41,438 bases of DNA from Bacteroidaceae bacterium. Lineage in GTDB: Bacteria > Bacteroidota > Bacteroidia > Bacteroidales > Bacteroidaceae. The stretch's first letter is position 1, and each line of letters begins with the position of its first letter. The notes beneath the pieces are model-generated. The model worked only from the letters and a program-made list of their open reading frames with translations, ran no database searches and was not told the DNA's origin. The stretch is from NCBI GenBank assembly GCA_017647225.1, contig JAGCLA010000056.1, positions 1 through 41,438 of the forward strand, in the 5' to 3' direction. This document shows, in pieces, positions 25,446-35,262 of this stretch. The position numbers and the translations under genes are program-made.

Positions 25446-27272
25446 ATGAAAAAACTCTCATTTCTGTTTTTTGCGTCTTTGGTATTCCTGTTTGCATCAT
25501 GCAATAACGAGAAGGTCTATAATGCTTCCGATTTCGGAATTATACCCGGTACAGGTGCGGATATGACTAAGGAAATAGCTGATGCAATTGAATTTATTAA
25601 GGCTGAGCGTAAAGGTAAGCCTTCTGTTCTTCTGTTTGAAGCCGGCGATTATGACTTTTATCCCGATAGTGCCAATGTGCGCGAGTATTACATCAGTAAC
25701 CATGACCAGGATAATCCAAAACACGTGGCGATAGCTCTTGAGGGTGTCAAGAATCTGACATTGAGAGGCGAATCGTGTGGCAGACGTGCCAATTTCTATA
25801 TGAATGGCCGTATGTTGCCTGTGGCAATGGTCGGTTGTGAGAATTGTGTTCTCCGATTCATCGGTATTGACACCCGTTCTCCTCAGATAACACAGGTCGA
25901 AGTGCTTGAAAACGACGTAGAGGCAGGTTATATAACTTACAAGATAGCACCTTACGTGAAATACCGCATCGATAATGGCCGTCTGGTTGTTTATGGCAGT
26001 AATTGGGAGTTTAATCCATGCTGGGGCATTGCTTTTGACGGCCACACAAGACATATTGTATATACAACAAGTGATATCGGTGTGGGAACAAGCGATGTTA
26101 AGGAACTTGAACCATATCTCATTCGTGCGCCATGGCGTGATGCACGTCTTGTAAAGGGAACGGTAATTGCTATGCGCTCTTATCAGCGTCCTACTCCGGG
26201 AATCTTCGTTTCGGAGTGCAAGAATACTGAAATAACCAATTCTACTGTGTACTATGCTGAAGGAATGGGCTTATTGGCACAAATGAGTGAGAATATAACT
26301 CTTGACTATTTTGAGGTTGCTACACGTGATGACAGCCGTTACTTTACTACACAGGCCGATGCAACTCATTTTTCAGGCTGTAAGGGCTTGCTCACTTCTT
26401 GTAACGGCTTGTACGAGGGTATGATGGACGATGCAATCAATGTCCACGGTACATATCTGCGAGTTGTCCAGCGTCTTGACGACAATACTTTGGTAGGCCG
26501 TTACATGCATGGTCAGGCATACGGCTTCTATTGGGGAGGCGCGGGTGACAGTGTGCAGTTCGTACGCTCCGACGTTATGGAAATTACTGAAGGTAACCGT
26601 GTGGCTGAAATTGCTCCATACGACAAGGAACAGCTTGCCGGATGTAAAGAATTCAAGATAACATTTGAAAAACCGTTGCCGGAAGATATTGCCAATGGTA
26701 AATATGGCATTGAGAATCTCGAATGGACTCCCGAGGTTGTTTTTGCAGGCAATACCATACGTAATAACCGTGCTCGTGGTGCTTTGTTCAGTACTCCTAA
26801 AAAGACAGTGGTGGAAAATAATGTTTTTGACCATACATCGGGTACGGCAATCCTGCTCTGTGGCGATTGTAACGGTTGGTTCGAAACAGGTGCTTGCCGC
26901 GATGTGGTAATCAGAAATAACCGTTTCATAAATGCTTTGACAAGTATGTTCCAATTCACGAACGGAGTTATTTCAATATATCCCGAAATTCCTGACCTCG
27001 CATCGCAGACAAAATATTTCCATGGCGGAAATGGTCAAGGCGTGGTTATAGAGAATAACATTTTTGAAACATTCGATGCGCCACTTGTTTATGCAAAATC
27101 TCTTGACGGTCTGGTGTTCCGTAACAATAGAATTGTGCAGAACAACGATTTTAAGCCTTTCCATTGGAATCGTTACCGTTTCTTGCTTGACAAAGTGACA
27201 AATGTTACCATTGAGAACAATGATTTCGATGGTGGCTTTGATATGGAAAAGGATGTAATGTATCGTTATTGA
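25446..27272 (+). CDS. Alpha-1,3-galactosidase, glycoside hydrolase family 110
   Basis: A 608-residue lipoprotein (lipobox LFASC, Cys19) with a right-handed parallel beta-helix, seen as many NN and NNR/NNxF turns (VVENNVFDHTSG, VVIRNNRFIN, VVIENNIFETFD). Segments DATHFSGCKGLLTSCNGLYE and GMMDDAINVHGTY match GH110, with the conserved Asp pair at residues 328-329, the region of the catalytic acids in characterised family members. GH110 enzymes remove terminal alpha-1,3-galactose from blood-group B or linear alpha-Gal epitopes. The lipobox implies membrane anchoring. Its stop overlaps the next start as TGATG. Confidence 0.9.
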   Translation: MKKLSFLFFASLVFLFASCNNEKVYNASDFGIIPGTGADMTKEIADAIEFIKAERKGKPSVLLFEAGDYDFYPDSANVREYYISNHDQDNPKHVAIALEGVKNLTLRGESCGRRANFYMNGRMLPVAMVGCENCVLRFIGIDTRSPQITQVEVLENDVEAGYITYKIAPYVKYRIDNGRLVVYGSNWEFNPCWGIAFDGHTRHIVYTTSDIGVGTSDVKELEPYLIRAPWRDARLVKGTVIAMRSYQRPTPGIFVSECKNTEITNSTVYYAEGMGLLAQMSENITLDYFEVATRDDSRYFTTQADATHFSGCKGLLTSCNGLYEGMMDDAINVHGTYLRVVQRLDDNTLVGRYMHGQAYGFYWGGAGDSVQFVRSDVMEITEGNRVAEIAPYDKEQLAGCKEFKITFEKPLPEDIANGKYGIENLEWTPEVVFAGNTIRNNRARGALFSTPKKTVVENNVFDHTSGTAILLCGDCNGWFETGACRDVVIRNNRFINALTSMFQFTNGVISIYPEIPDLASQTKYFHGGNGQGVVIENNIFETFDAPLVYAKSLDGLVFRNNRIVQNNDFKPFHWNRYRFLLDKVTNVTIENNDFDGGFDMEKDVMYRY

Positions 27273-28915
27273 TGAATACTTTTCATAAATTCAAGAACAA
27301 TATCGACGGCGTGGAAATACCACGCCGTTTCAATAATCCGTTCTACTATTCGCCACATCCTCTGTGTTTTGTGGCTGCCGACGAGGTACGTGAAGCTATT
27401 GCTGGCGATGAGGCTCTTTTTGCGGAGGCATCCAAAGGTAAAATGTTCGGTGTACTTGTCGTACAGAATGTTTCGGGTGAGGTCGGGTATCTGAAAGCAT
27501 TCTCGGGGTTGCTGTTCGGGAAAAACATGTATAAAGGCTTTGTTCCCCCTGTCTATGACATGCAATCGCCAAGTGGATATTTCAAACAGGAGGAAAGCCG
27601 AATATCGGCAATCAATTCTGCCATAAAGGATATTGAGAAGAGCAAAGAATACATTTCTGCTGTTGATGCACTGAAAGCAGAAAAAGAAAAGACGGAGCAT
27701 GCCCTTGCGGAAATTTCTCTTCTGTTCAAGGCAAACAAGGAGGAACGTCGTAGAAAACGTGAATCGGGTCTGTTGTCGGCAGAGGAAGAGGTGCTTTTGA
27801 TAAAGCAGAGCCAATTTGAGAAGGCTGAACTGAAACGTGTGCGTCGTGCATGCGAGGCAGAGGTTGCCGATAAAGAGGCTCTCGTGGCGTCGTTCAAGGA
27901 ACGTATGGCAGTGTTGGGGAGCGAACGTCGTAATCGTTCTATAGCTTTGCAAAGATGGTTGTTTGAACAATTCAGAGTGCTTGATGCCAATGGCGTGAGT
28001 AAAAGTCTGCTTGACATTTTTGAAGAAAGGCTTTCGGCCTTGCCACCTGCCGGGGCAGGGGAATGTGCCGCCCCAAAACTGTTGCAGTATGCCTATGAAA
28101 ATTCGTTGAAACCGCTTGCTTTAGCCGAATTTTGGGTCGGGCAATCTCCTGTAGGTGAAGTTAGACGTGACGGTTGCTTCTATGGAGCATGCAAGAGCAA
28201 GTGTGAGCCGATACTTGGTCACATGCTTCAGGGTATTGATGTCGAAGAGTCTGCGCTTGAAAAAGGTGGCGATATAAGCTCTGTTGAAGTTGTCTATGAA
28301 GATGAACATCTTGTTGTTGTAAACAAGCCTTCGGGTGTTCTTTCGGTGCCGGGTGTGGTCGGTGGAATGTCGGTGCAGCAGTGGTTGCGTGAAGAGTATC
28401 TGCATAGCAACGACCTTTTTGTAGTGCATCGTCTTGATATGGCAACATCGGGGTTGCTGGTGGCTGCAAAATCTGTGGAAATGTATAAGTTGCTGCAAAA
28501 ACAATTTGCTGAGCGTTTGGTAAAAAAAACTTACAAAGCGGTGCTTGGCGGTGTTCCAAACAACTGTGAAGGAGTTGTTGAACTGCCATTGGCATCTGAC
28601 TATGAAAATCGTCCTCGCCAAAAGGTCGATTACGAGAACGGGAAGCCGGCTGTTACTTATTATAAAGTGCTTGAAAAAATATCATATAAGGGAAAACAAT
28701 GCGCTTTGGTCTGTTTTAATCCTGTTACGGGGCGCACACATCAGTTGCGAGTTCATGCGGCAAGTAACAAAGGGCTGGATTGTCCCATTGTTGGAGATGT
28801 CCTTTATGGTGTTGCCGATGAAAGGCTTATGCTGCATGCCGCATCAATACAATTTGAACATCCTGTAAGTGGAAAAAATGTTACAATAACTTGCGAACCC
28901 ACATTCTTTGTATAA
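27272..28915 (+). CDS. RluA-family RNA pseudouridine synthase with long N-terminal extension
   Basis: A 547-residue cytoplasmic enzyme. The C-terminal 220 residues hold the RluA fold: VVNKPSGVLSVPG, the catalytic motif HRLDMATSGLL (Asp389), and PVTGRTHQLRVHAASNKG. The first 280 residues are an extra region with a charged coiled coil (about residues 105-220) seen in a subgroup of long RluA proteins in several phyla. The ATG at 27272 shares bases with the stop of the GH110 gene, so translation is probably coupled. A TTG one codon upstream is less likely. The RNA target is unknown. Confidence 0.9.
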   Translation: MNTFHKFKNNIDGVEIPRRFNNPFYYSPHPLCFVAADEVREAIAGDEALFAEASKGKMFGVLVVQNVSGEVGYLKAFSGLLFGKNMYKGFVPPVYDMQSPSGYFKQEESRISAINSAIKDIEKSKEYISAVDALKAEKEKTEHALAEISLLFKANKEERRRKRESGLLSAEEEVLLIKQSQFEKAELKRVRRACEAEVADKEALVASFKERMAVLGSERRNRSIALQRWLFEQFRVLDANGVSKSLLDIFEERLSALPPAGAGECAAPKLLQYAYENSLKPLALAEFWVGQSPVGEVRRDGCFYGACKSKCEPILGHMLQGIDVEESALEKGGDISSVEVVYEDEHLVVVNKPSGVLSVPGVVGGMSVQQWLREEYLHSNDLFVVHRLDMATSGLLVAAKSVEMYKLLQKQFAERLVKKTYKAVLGGVPNNCEGVVELPLASDYENRPRQKVDYENGKPAVTYYKVLEKISYKGKQCALVCFNPVTGRTHQLRVHAASNKGLDCPIVGDVLYGVADERLMLHAASIQFEHPVSGKNVTITCEPTFFV

Positions 28916-29025
28916 TCTCTCCCCTTAATTCTTTTGGTGAAAGGATTGGTCAGGTGTGATTTTTTTTGTTTTTTTGTAGAGTTTTTACTCTTTAATGATA
29001 AATAAATAACTAATTATAAAATTCT

Positions 29026-32000
29026 ATGAAGTTAAAAGTTCCTTTTCTGTTCATGCTTTTTGTCTTGATGCTTGGATTTACTGCCAAGGCACAAGATTAC
29101 AAAGTGGTTAATGGTGCGAATGTGAATGTGACCCACGAAACCCACTATCCTAAGTCGGTTGGTGTAGTCGGTACACAAACTCCGCAACAATTGCTCGAAA
29201 ATATAGCAACTGCACCTCGCTGTGCTGCCTATTTTGATAAGACTGCAACTGTCTTTGAGGTAAAGAGCGGTGAAACAGTGACTCCGATTATTACCATAAA
29301 CGGCAAATATATGCATGGTTATGTTTATGTCGATTGGAACAATAATAAACAGTTCGATGTAAATATTTCCGGTGACGGTCCTTTCGTTAAGGAAGAGGGA
29401 AATGAACTTATGTGCTGGTCGCTATATGGTAAGAATACCGATGGCGATACAGGTTGGAATAGCGCAGGTATATACCAGAGCAACGGCGATGTTCTTGCTC
29501 CGGGCTCATTCCGTGTGCCCGATGGTCTTGAGAATGGTTCAACCTACCGTATGCGTTTTGCTGTGATGTGGAACTGCATCGACCCTTCCGGTAATTATGA
29601 CAAATTCTTAAGCGATGGTGCTTCAATAATAGATGTTACGCTGAAAATCAACGGCGTGGCTGATGATGTGGTCGAAGGTGGTTATCCTATCGACGATTAT
29701 GAGGAGCCACGTGTCGGTACCACTCCTGATGCTGCGGCTTGGAATGCATTGCCCGACGGCTTGAATGTTACATGGGCTTCGCGTGACGCACATTATAAAC
29801 TACATGAGGTGCCGGAGGTAGCTCAAAAGAATGTCGCTACAATACATGTTTGGAAGGGCGAGCGTGCAAATGTTCAGGCTGTGCTGTTCAGCAAAACAGA
29901 CCAAGGTATAATGTCTGTCCATATGACAGAGTGGAAGAAAAATGGTTCGGCAACAGGTGTGAATGGCGGTGATGCCCGTTTTGTCAACTATGTTATTACC
30001 GATGATTATGTAGCATGTGGAAATCATCCTATGGATTTACCTCAATGGCTTGTTGCCGACGTTATTGATCAGGATAAACCTCATGCAGTTCCTGCAATGG
30101 AGACACGTCCTGTTTGGTGCACATTGGAGATTCCTCGCGATATCGAGGCCGGCGAATATGTTACAGAACTCGAAGTGGTTGATGAAAATGACAATGTCGT
30201 AAAGAGCTTGAAACTGAATATCGTTGTTGATTCTCACTCTTTGCCAACTGTGGCAAATCAGAAATTCCATCTCGATTTCTGGCAGCAGCCTTATGCTGTA
30301 AGCCGTTATTATGGTGTGGAGCGTTGGAGCGACGAACACTTGGAGGCTTTGCGTCCATATCTGCAGGCTCTTGGCCGTGCCGGTCAGCGTGTTGTAAGTG
30401 CTATTCTTTTCTATGAGCCATGGGGTGAACAGACACACGACCTCTTTGACCCGATGGTACAGACAACAAAGAAAAGTGACGGCACTTGGGCTTATGACTA
30501 TACAATTTTCGACAAATATGTTGAGCTTTGTGCTGAATATGGTATCAACAAGCAGATTAACTGCTTCAGTATGTTGCCTTGGGATATGAGTTTCCGCTAT
30601 TTTGATGAGGCTTCAAACAGCTACAAGAATCTCACTACAACATATTCATCAACAGAATATCGCGACCTTTGGACAAACTTCCTTACAGCCTTTAAGGCTC
30701 ACTTGCAGCAGAAAGGCTGGTTCGAGAAGACTGTCATTGCTGTAGATGAGCGAGGCGAGGCAGCAATGCTCAAGGCTCATGAGATAGCCAATGCCCTTGG
30801 TTTCAAGATGGCTCTTGCCGGTAACTACCATGGTTCGCTCTGCGATATCCTGCACGACAAGTGTGTGCAGCTTGGCCAGGAACATCTCTTTACAGCGGCA
30901 CAGCTTGCCGACCGCAAGTCGAAGAATCGTATAACAACCTTCTATACAAGTTGTGCAAACAGCGAACCGAATATCTATTCCAATTCATATCCAGCTGAAG
31001 CTGCCTATTTGCCAATATATGCAGCAAAGATGAACCTCGACGGTTATCTGCATTGGGCATGGATGAACTGGGACGAGCATCCTCTTACCGACAGCCGTTT
31101 CCGTAAGTTCGGCTCGGGCGATACATATTGCTATTATCCCGGCAACCGCTCAAGCGTGCGTTTCGAGCGTCTTATCGAAGGAATCCACCAGTATGAGAAA
31201 ATACAGATTCTCAAGGAGGAGTATAAGGACAATGCTGAAAAACTTGCCCAGTTGAATGCGTTGCTTGGACGTTTTACCGGCTCTGTGGCAGGCGAGGATT
31301 GTGCTCGTATGGTAAATGATATCGAGGATTTCCTTAACGGTCTTGAAGTCGAGATACCTGTGGCAAAGGATGTCGAAACCGGTTATTATCACATAGTAAG
31401 TAAAGCTACAAGCCGTGCAGAACATCTTTATAATAATGCATTGTTAAGTGCCAACAGTATGAAGTTTACCTTGCAGTCAAATTCTATGGTAAATACCAAT
31501 AACGGTATTTGGCTTGTAACAGTAAAAGATAATGGTAAGCTTGCTATAAAGAACGGCGACGGTCAGCCTCTTGTTGCCGGAGCAAACTGGGGAAGTTCTG
31601 TCGTGGGTTCATACACAGAACTTACTGTTGATGGTACTACCGATGTTGGTGAGTTTCGTTATTACTATTTCAATGAGGCGCTGAACTGTACTAACGGAAG
31701 TGCTAACTATAAGATTGGAGGTGCGGATTTTGTTACTACGTGGTCTGACGGTGGCAGCGCTGATGACAATCAATGGCGTTTTGAGCCTGTGGATATGGAG
31801 GGTATGAGCGTTTACGAAATTGTTGTCGAAGGCAATTCCGAGGCTTATGTAAAATATAATAACGGACTTTCAACAGACTATGCTTTCAATGGTGGATTCT
31901 TTATTGTAGATACTGATATTGACAAATCAAAATTGACTGTTGGCGTTGTCGGTAATGTGGTGAAGAGTGCCGATGTTAAAGTTGATGGCAAAACCATCAA

Positions 32001-34032
32001 GGTGAGCAATGTCAAAACTCTTGAAACTCCTGTAAAACAGGATTTGTATAATACAAGTAAGGGTGACGGTGTAATTCCCCCTTATCGTATTCCCGGTATA
32101 ACCACAGCGAGCAATGGTCGCTTGATTACAGCTGCCGCACGTCTTGTCTGCGGTACTGACCCCGGATATGGTCAGGTCGATGTGGTATGCCGCACAAGTG
32201 ACAACCATGGTAAGACATGGAGTGATATGATAGATGTTGCGGTAGGTACAGGTCGTACATCGGCTACCGTAAACTATTTCGACACCGCTTTCGGTGACCC
32301 TGCCATTGTTGCCGACCGTACAAGCGACGAGGTACTTATAATAGCTGTTGCCGGTTGTACAGTATATGGTAATGGTAATACCACACGCCAGAATCCTAAT
32401 ATGATTGCTACGATATTGAGTAAAGATAATGGCGAGACATGGGAAGAGCCTATAAATGTAACTGAAGATATATACAGCCTCTTCGATGCAGGCAACCCCA
32501 TTCAGGCTGCATTCGTTGGTGGCGGTAAAATCTTTCAGAGCCGTATTGTAAAGAAGGATAAGTATTACCGCTTGTATGCAGCAATGTGTGCGCGTCCTAA
32601 CGGTAACCGCGTTATCTATTCCGATGACTTTGGCCGTACATGGCATGCACTTGGCGGTGCTTCTGCTCTTCCTGCTCCGGGAGGAGATGAACCGAAGTGT
32701 GAGGAACTCCCCGACGGTCGTGTAATACTTTCAAGTCGTGTTGGTGGTGGACGTATCTATAATATATATACATACAGCAATATCCTTACAGCTGAAGGTA
32801 AGTGGGATTCTTCCGTAAAGAGTACATTTGCAGGCTCGGGATTGACTCCCGGTGGAAACTCTACCAATGGCGAGATTCTTGTTGTTCCCGTTCAACGAAA
32901 TAGCGACAAGAAAGAAATGTACCTTGCACTACAGTCTTTGCCTACAGGTGGCGGCCGTACAAATGTGGGTATTTTCTATAAGGAGTTGACCGATTTTACC
33001 GATCTCAACAGCGTTGCGAATTTTGCTGGTGATTGGAACGGATTCTTTCAGGTAAGCAACACCTCATCGGCTTATAGCTCAATGGACTTGCAGGCTGATA
33101 ACCGCATCGGTTTTATATACGAGGAAACATTGACAGGCTTTGGTAAACGTGATAACCCTGTTTCTACAAGTTTCCCCACAGGCTCCGGACAGCATAATTT
33201 CGACGGTTTCGACAATATATATGTAGCATACGAATTGGAGTATATTACAAATGGCGCATACAGCGTCAAGCGTGATGTTGACCAGCGTGCATTCGTTCGT
33301 GACTATTTCAATGCTTGGGCTGATGATGTGGATATGTCTTCAAAAGACAAGAAAGCTCTGTCAAAGGCTCTTAATGCTTTGAGCGAGAAACCGACACCTG
33401 CTGAACTTGATGCCGTTTATGCTGTTTTTGCAGGGGTTAAGCCTGCTGACAAGTGGGACGGAAAAATCCTTACTTTTACCAATGTCCAGCAGTCGGGCGC
33501 AGAGCGTGTATTGTATGTAAATGATGATAATGTTCTTGATTTGACAACCTCTTCTGCCGAGGAGATGGGTGAAGCTGCAAAGTTTCTATGTACTAAGGAG
33601 GAAAGCGGCAACTACAGTTTTTTTAATGAGAAGAGCCGACTCTATATGATTTGGCGTGCCGGTAAAAGTTATGGCTATAATAACAACAGTGGAACTCTTG
33701 CTGAATATAATGCCACATATTGCGACTGGAGCATAAATCAGGGCTCTGTTTCCGACATGTATTACATCGTGAGCAAAAGAGCAAATGGCGCTGACGGTTC
33801 GTTGATTGTTATGGCTTCGGGTGTTTTTGACTCTTGGGACGGCTCGGAGGGATATAGTAATAATTACAGCAATCTCTTTCGTATAGATGCAGTTGATGTG
33901 GAAACCGGAATATGCGAGGTGAAAGGGGAAAATGCGACGATAAATGGCATATATGACTTGCAAGGCCGAAAAGTGGAAATTGTAACTCATGGACTTTACA
34001 TAGTCAACGGTAAAAAGGTTTTTATAAAGTAA
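29026..34032 (+). CDS. Multidomain secreted glycosidase: GH123-like (DUF4091) plus GH33 sialidase
   Basis: A 1,668-residue secreted protein. After a signal peptide (to about residue 23) come: a GEVED-like domain (about 30-210; GYVYVDWNNNKQFD); a DUF4091/GH123-like module (about 230-790) with HLDFWQQPYAVSRYYG near 415 and the candidate catalytic pair Asp574-Glu575 in AVDERG; a ricin-like segment (about 800-930); a BNR-associated N domain; a GH33 sialidase (about 1003-1410) with RIP Arg1021, Asp-boxes at 1058, 1132 and 1199, Glu1222, Arg1238, Arg1311 and Tyr1350; another carbohydrate-binding-like segment; and a tail (GIYDLQGRKV...GLYIVNGKKV) resembling type IX secretion signals. It would cut sialic acid and perhaps beta-GalNAc from host glycans. 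Confidence 0.87.
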   Translation: MKLKVPFLFMLFVLMLGFTAKAQDYKVVNGANVNVTHETHYPKSVGVVGTQTPQQLLENIATAPRCAAYFDKTATVFEVKSGETVTPIITINGKYMHGYVYVDWNNNKQFDVNISGDGPFVKEEGNELMCWSLYGKNTDGDTGWNSAGIYQSNGDVLAPGSFRVPDGLENGSTYRMRFAVMWNCIDPSGNYDKFLSDGASIIDVTLKINGVADDVVEGGYPIDDYEEPRVGTTPDAAAWNALPDGLNVTWASRDAHYKLHEVPEVAQKNVATIHVWKGERANVQAVLFSKTDQGIMSVHMTEWKKNGSATGVNGGDARFVNYVITDDYVACGNHPMDLPQWLVADVIDQDKPHAVPAMETRPVWCTLEIPRDIEAGEYVTELEVVDENDNVVKSLKLNIVVDSHSLPTVANQKFHLDFWQQPYAVSRYYGVERWSDEHLEALRPYLQALGRAGQRVVSAILFYEPWGEQTHDLFDPMVQTTKKSDGTWAYDYTIFDKYVELCAEYGINKQINCFSMLPWDMSFRYFDEASNSYKNLTTTYSSTEYRDLWTNFLTAFKAHLQQKGWFEKTVIAVDERGEAAMLKAHEIANALGFKMALAGNYHGSLCDILHDKCVQLGQEHLFTAAQLADRKSKNRITTFYTSCANSEPNIYSNSYPAEAAYLPIYAAKMNLDGYLHWAWMNWDEHPLTDSRFRKFGSGDTYCYYPGNRSSVRFERLIEGIHQYEKIQILKEEYKDNAEKLAQLNALLGRFTGSVAGEDCARMVNDIEDFLNGLEVEIPVAKDVETGYYHIVSKATSRAEHLYNNALLSANSMKFTLQSNSMVNTNNGIWLVTVKDNGKLAIKNGDGQPLVAGANWGSSVVGSYTELTVDGTTDVGEFRYYYFNEALNCTNGSANYKIGGADFVTTWSDGGSADDNQWRFEPVDMEGMSVYEIVVEGNSEAYVKYNNGLSTDYAFNGGFFIVDTDIDKSKLTVGVVGNVVKSADVKVDGKTIKVSNVKTLETPVKQDLYNTSKGDGVIPPYRIPGITTASNGRLITAAARLVCGTDPGYGQVDVVCRTSDNHGKTWSDMIDVAVGTGRTSATVNYFDTAFGDPAIVADRTSDEVLIIAVAGCTVYGNGNTTRQNPNMIATILSKDNGETWEEPINVTEDIYSLFDAGNPIQAAFVGGGKIFQSRIVKKDKYYRLYAAMCARPNGNRVIYSDDFGRTWHALGGASALPAPGGDEPKCEELPDGRVILSSRVGGGRIYNIYTYSNILTAEGKWDSSVKSTFAGSGLTPGGNSTNGEILVVPVQRNSDKKEMYLALQSLPTGGGRTNVGIFYKELTDFTDLNSVANFAGDWNGFFQVSNTSSAYSSMDLQADNRIGFIYEETLTGFGKRDNPVSTSFPTGSGQHNFDGFDNIYVAYELEYITNGAYSVKRDVDQRAFVRDYFNAWADDVDMSSKDKKALSKALNALSEKPTPAELDAVYAVFAGVKPADKWDGKILTFTNVQQSGAERVLYVNDDNVLDLTTSSAEEMGEAAKFLCTKEESGNYSFFNEKSRLYMIWRAGKSYGYNNNSGTLAEYNATYCDWSINQGSVSDMYYIVSKRANGADGSLIVMASGVFDSWDGSEGYSNNYSNLFRIDAVDVETGICEVKGENATINGIYDLQGRKVEIVTHGLYIVNGKKVFIK

Positions 34033-34038
34033 TAGAAT

Positions 34039-34069
34039 AAAAAAAGCCACTCGGAGAGTGGCTTTTTTT
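34039..34069. terminator. Bidirectional terminator between the sialidase and thiamine operons
   Basis: AAAAAAAGCCACTC pairs perfectly with GAGTGGCTTTTTTT with a 3-nt loop. It sits between two converging genes and overlaps the stop codon of the thiamine pyrophosphokinase gene by two bases, so it probably serves both. Confidence 0.93.
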
Positions 34070-34685
34070 AGTAATTGATAAACAAGAGATATTCACCTTC
34101 AGCACGTATTGTAAAACTGTCGCCTGTACATTCGTTCAATGTTCCTTGCCACCAATTGCTGAAATCGTAAATGGGGTAGAGTAATCCTTCTGCGCTCAAA
34201 TTGTTTGCCGTTATGCTGAATATGGAAACTTGCTGTCCTTTACGGCAACGGTGTGTTGTTGTGCCTTTGCATGGTATGAAGACACCATAGTCGGTATATG
34301 AACGGACTTCAGCTCCGGCGCGCATATATTCGATAAGCAGGCTTATGTTGCCGATGGTGTGGTCCTCGCGTTTGCCGGTAGCACCGACAATGGCAATTTT
34401 ACGCTTGCCTTGTTCTAAAAGAAAACGTACGGCCTTTGTCTGGTCATTACTCTCCTGCTCTGATACGATATGAAGTAAATGTGGGTACTTTGCCTTATTG
34501 TATGAACTTATGGAATCTCCATCGCCGACAATGGCGTCAGGGATTGCGCCTGTTGCGATGTGGCTGTCGGCAGCACCATCACAACAAACAATGTATCTTG
34601 CATCACTGATGACTTTTAGTGGCTGCTCGGCTGTGGGGTATTCGCCACCCCCGACAATTACGGCATCAAATACATTATCTTTCAT
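34068..34685 (-). CDS. Thiamine pyrophosphokinase
   Basis: A 205-residue cytoplasmic enzyme that transfers pyrophosphate from ATP to thiamine, giving thiamine diphosphate. Motifs fit the family: YIVCCDGAADSHIATGAIPD, AIVGDGDSIS, ESNDQTKAVRFLLEQG and the catalytic-domain GATGKREDHTIGNISLL, followed by a C-terminal thiamine-binding beta domain (YDFSNWWQGTLNECTGDSF). It is the last gene of the riboswitch operon and overlaps the transporter gene by 11 bp, so scavenged thiamine is converted at once to the active cofactor. This gene is called tnr3 in work on thiamine regulons. Confidence 0.93.
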   Translation of the reverse strand: MKDNVFDAVIVGGGEYPTAEQPLKVISDARYIVCCDGAADSHIATGAIPDAIVGDGDSISSYNKAKYPHLLHIVSEQESNDQTKAVRFLLEQGKRKIAIVGATGKREDHTIGNISLLIEYMRAGAEVRSYTDYGVFIPCKGTTTHRCRKGQQVSIFSITANNLSAEGLLYPIYDFSNWWQGTLNECTGDSFTIRAEGEYLLFINY

Positions 34686-35253
34686 CTTGCATCAACTTTT
34701 TCCATTTGAAGTATCCAAAGATAGCTATTATTGCATAAAAAAGGTACAGAATGGCTGTAAAATAGAGTCCTTTGTATATATACAATCCGCTACTTACAAT
34801 ATCTACTACAAACCATATCCACCATTGCTCCAGGTACTTGCGTGCAAGCATCCACATACCGATAATGCTCAGTGCTGTAGTGAACGAATCGCTCCATGGC
34901 ACAGTGCTGTCTGTGAAGTCTATGAGAATCCATGCTATGAGCATTTGTGCCACAATGTATGTGCCGAATGCTTTATAGTATCCGCTTCGTGGCATTCTGG
35001 TTATGGGCAACTCTTTTTTAATATCTTTTTTACCTGTAAGACTGAATCCTGTTTTCCATGCGACAAAGCCGTATATGGCTATTATAAGATAGTACAGGTT
35101 GATTCCAAAGTCGGCATAGAGCCCGGCTTTGTAATATATGAATAGATATATCGAGGGCATTATTATGCCTGCAATCCATAGATAGATGCTTGCCTTGTAC
35201 TCAAGCCAAAGATATATTATTCCAATTGTTACTCCTAAAATTTCAAGTACCAT
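34675..35253 (-). CDS. pnuT: PnuC-family transporter, probable thiamine transporter PnuT
   Basis: A 192-residue inner-membrane protein of the PnuC family with about seven hydrophobic segments and the family's conserved aromatic motifs (EYKASIYLWIAGIIMPSIYL, WIWFVVDIVSSGLYIYKGLY). PnuC proteins carry nicotinamide riboside; the closely related PnuT group carries thiamine. The TPP riboswitch, TonB receptor and thiamine pyrophosphokinase in the same operon make thiamine the likely substrate. It overlaps the next gene by 11 bp. Confidence 0.87.
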   Translation of the reverse strand: MVLEILGVTIGIIYLWLEYKASIYLWIAGIIMPSIYLFIYYKAGLYADFGINLYYLIIAIYGFVAWKTGFSLTGKKDIKKELPITRMPRSGYYKAFGTYIVAQMLIAWILIDFTDSTVPWSDSFTTALSIIGMWMLARKYLEQWWIWFVVDIVSSGLYIYKGLYFTAILYLFYAIIAIFGYFKWKKLMQDER

Positions 35254-35262
35254 AGTTAAAAA

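Noticed and set aside
31927-32646. 239-codon minus-strand ORF opposite the sialidase
   Set aside because: Cys-rich and low-complexity antisense frame within a well-supported gene.
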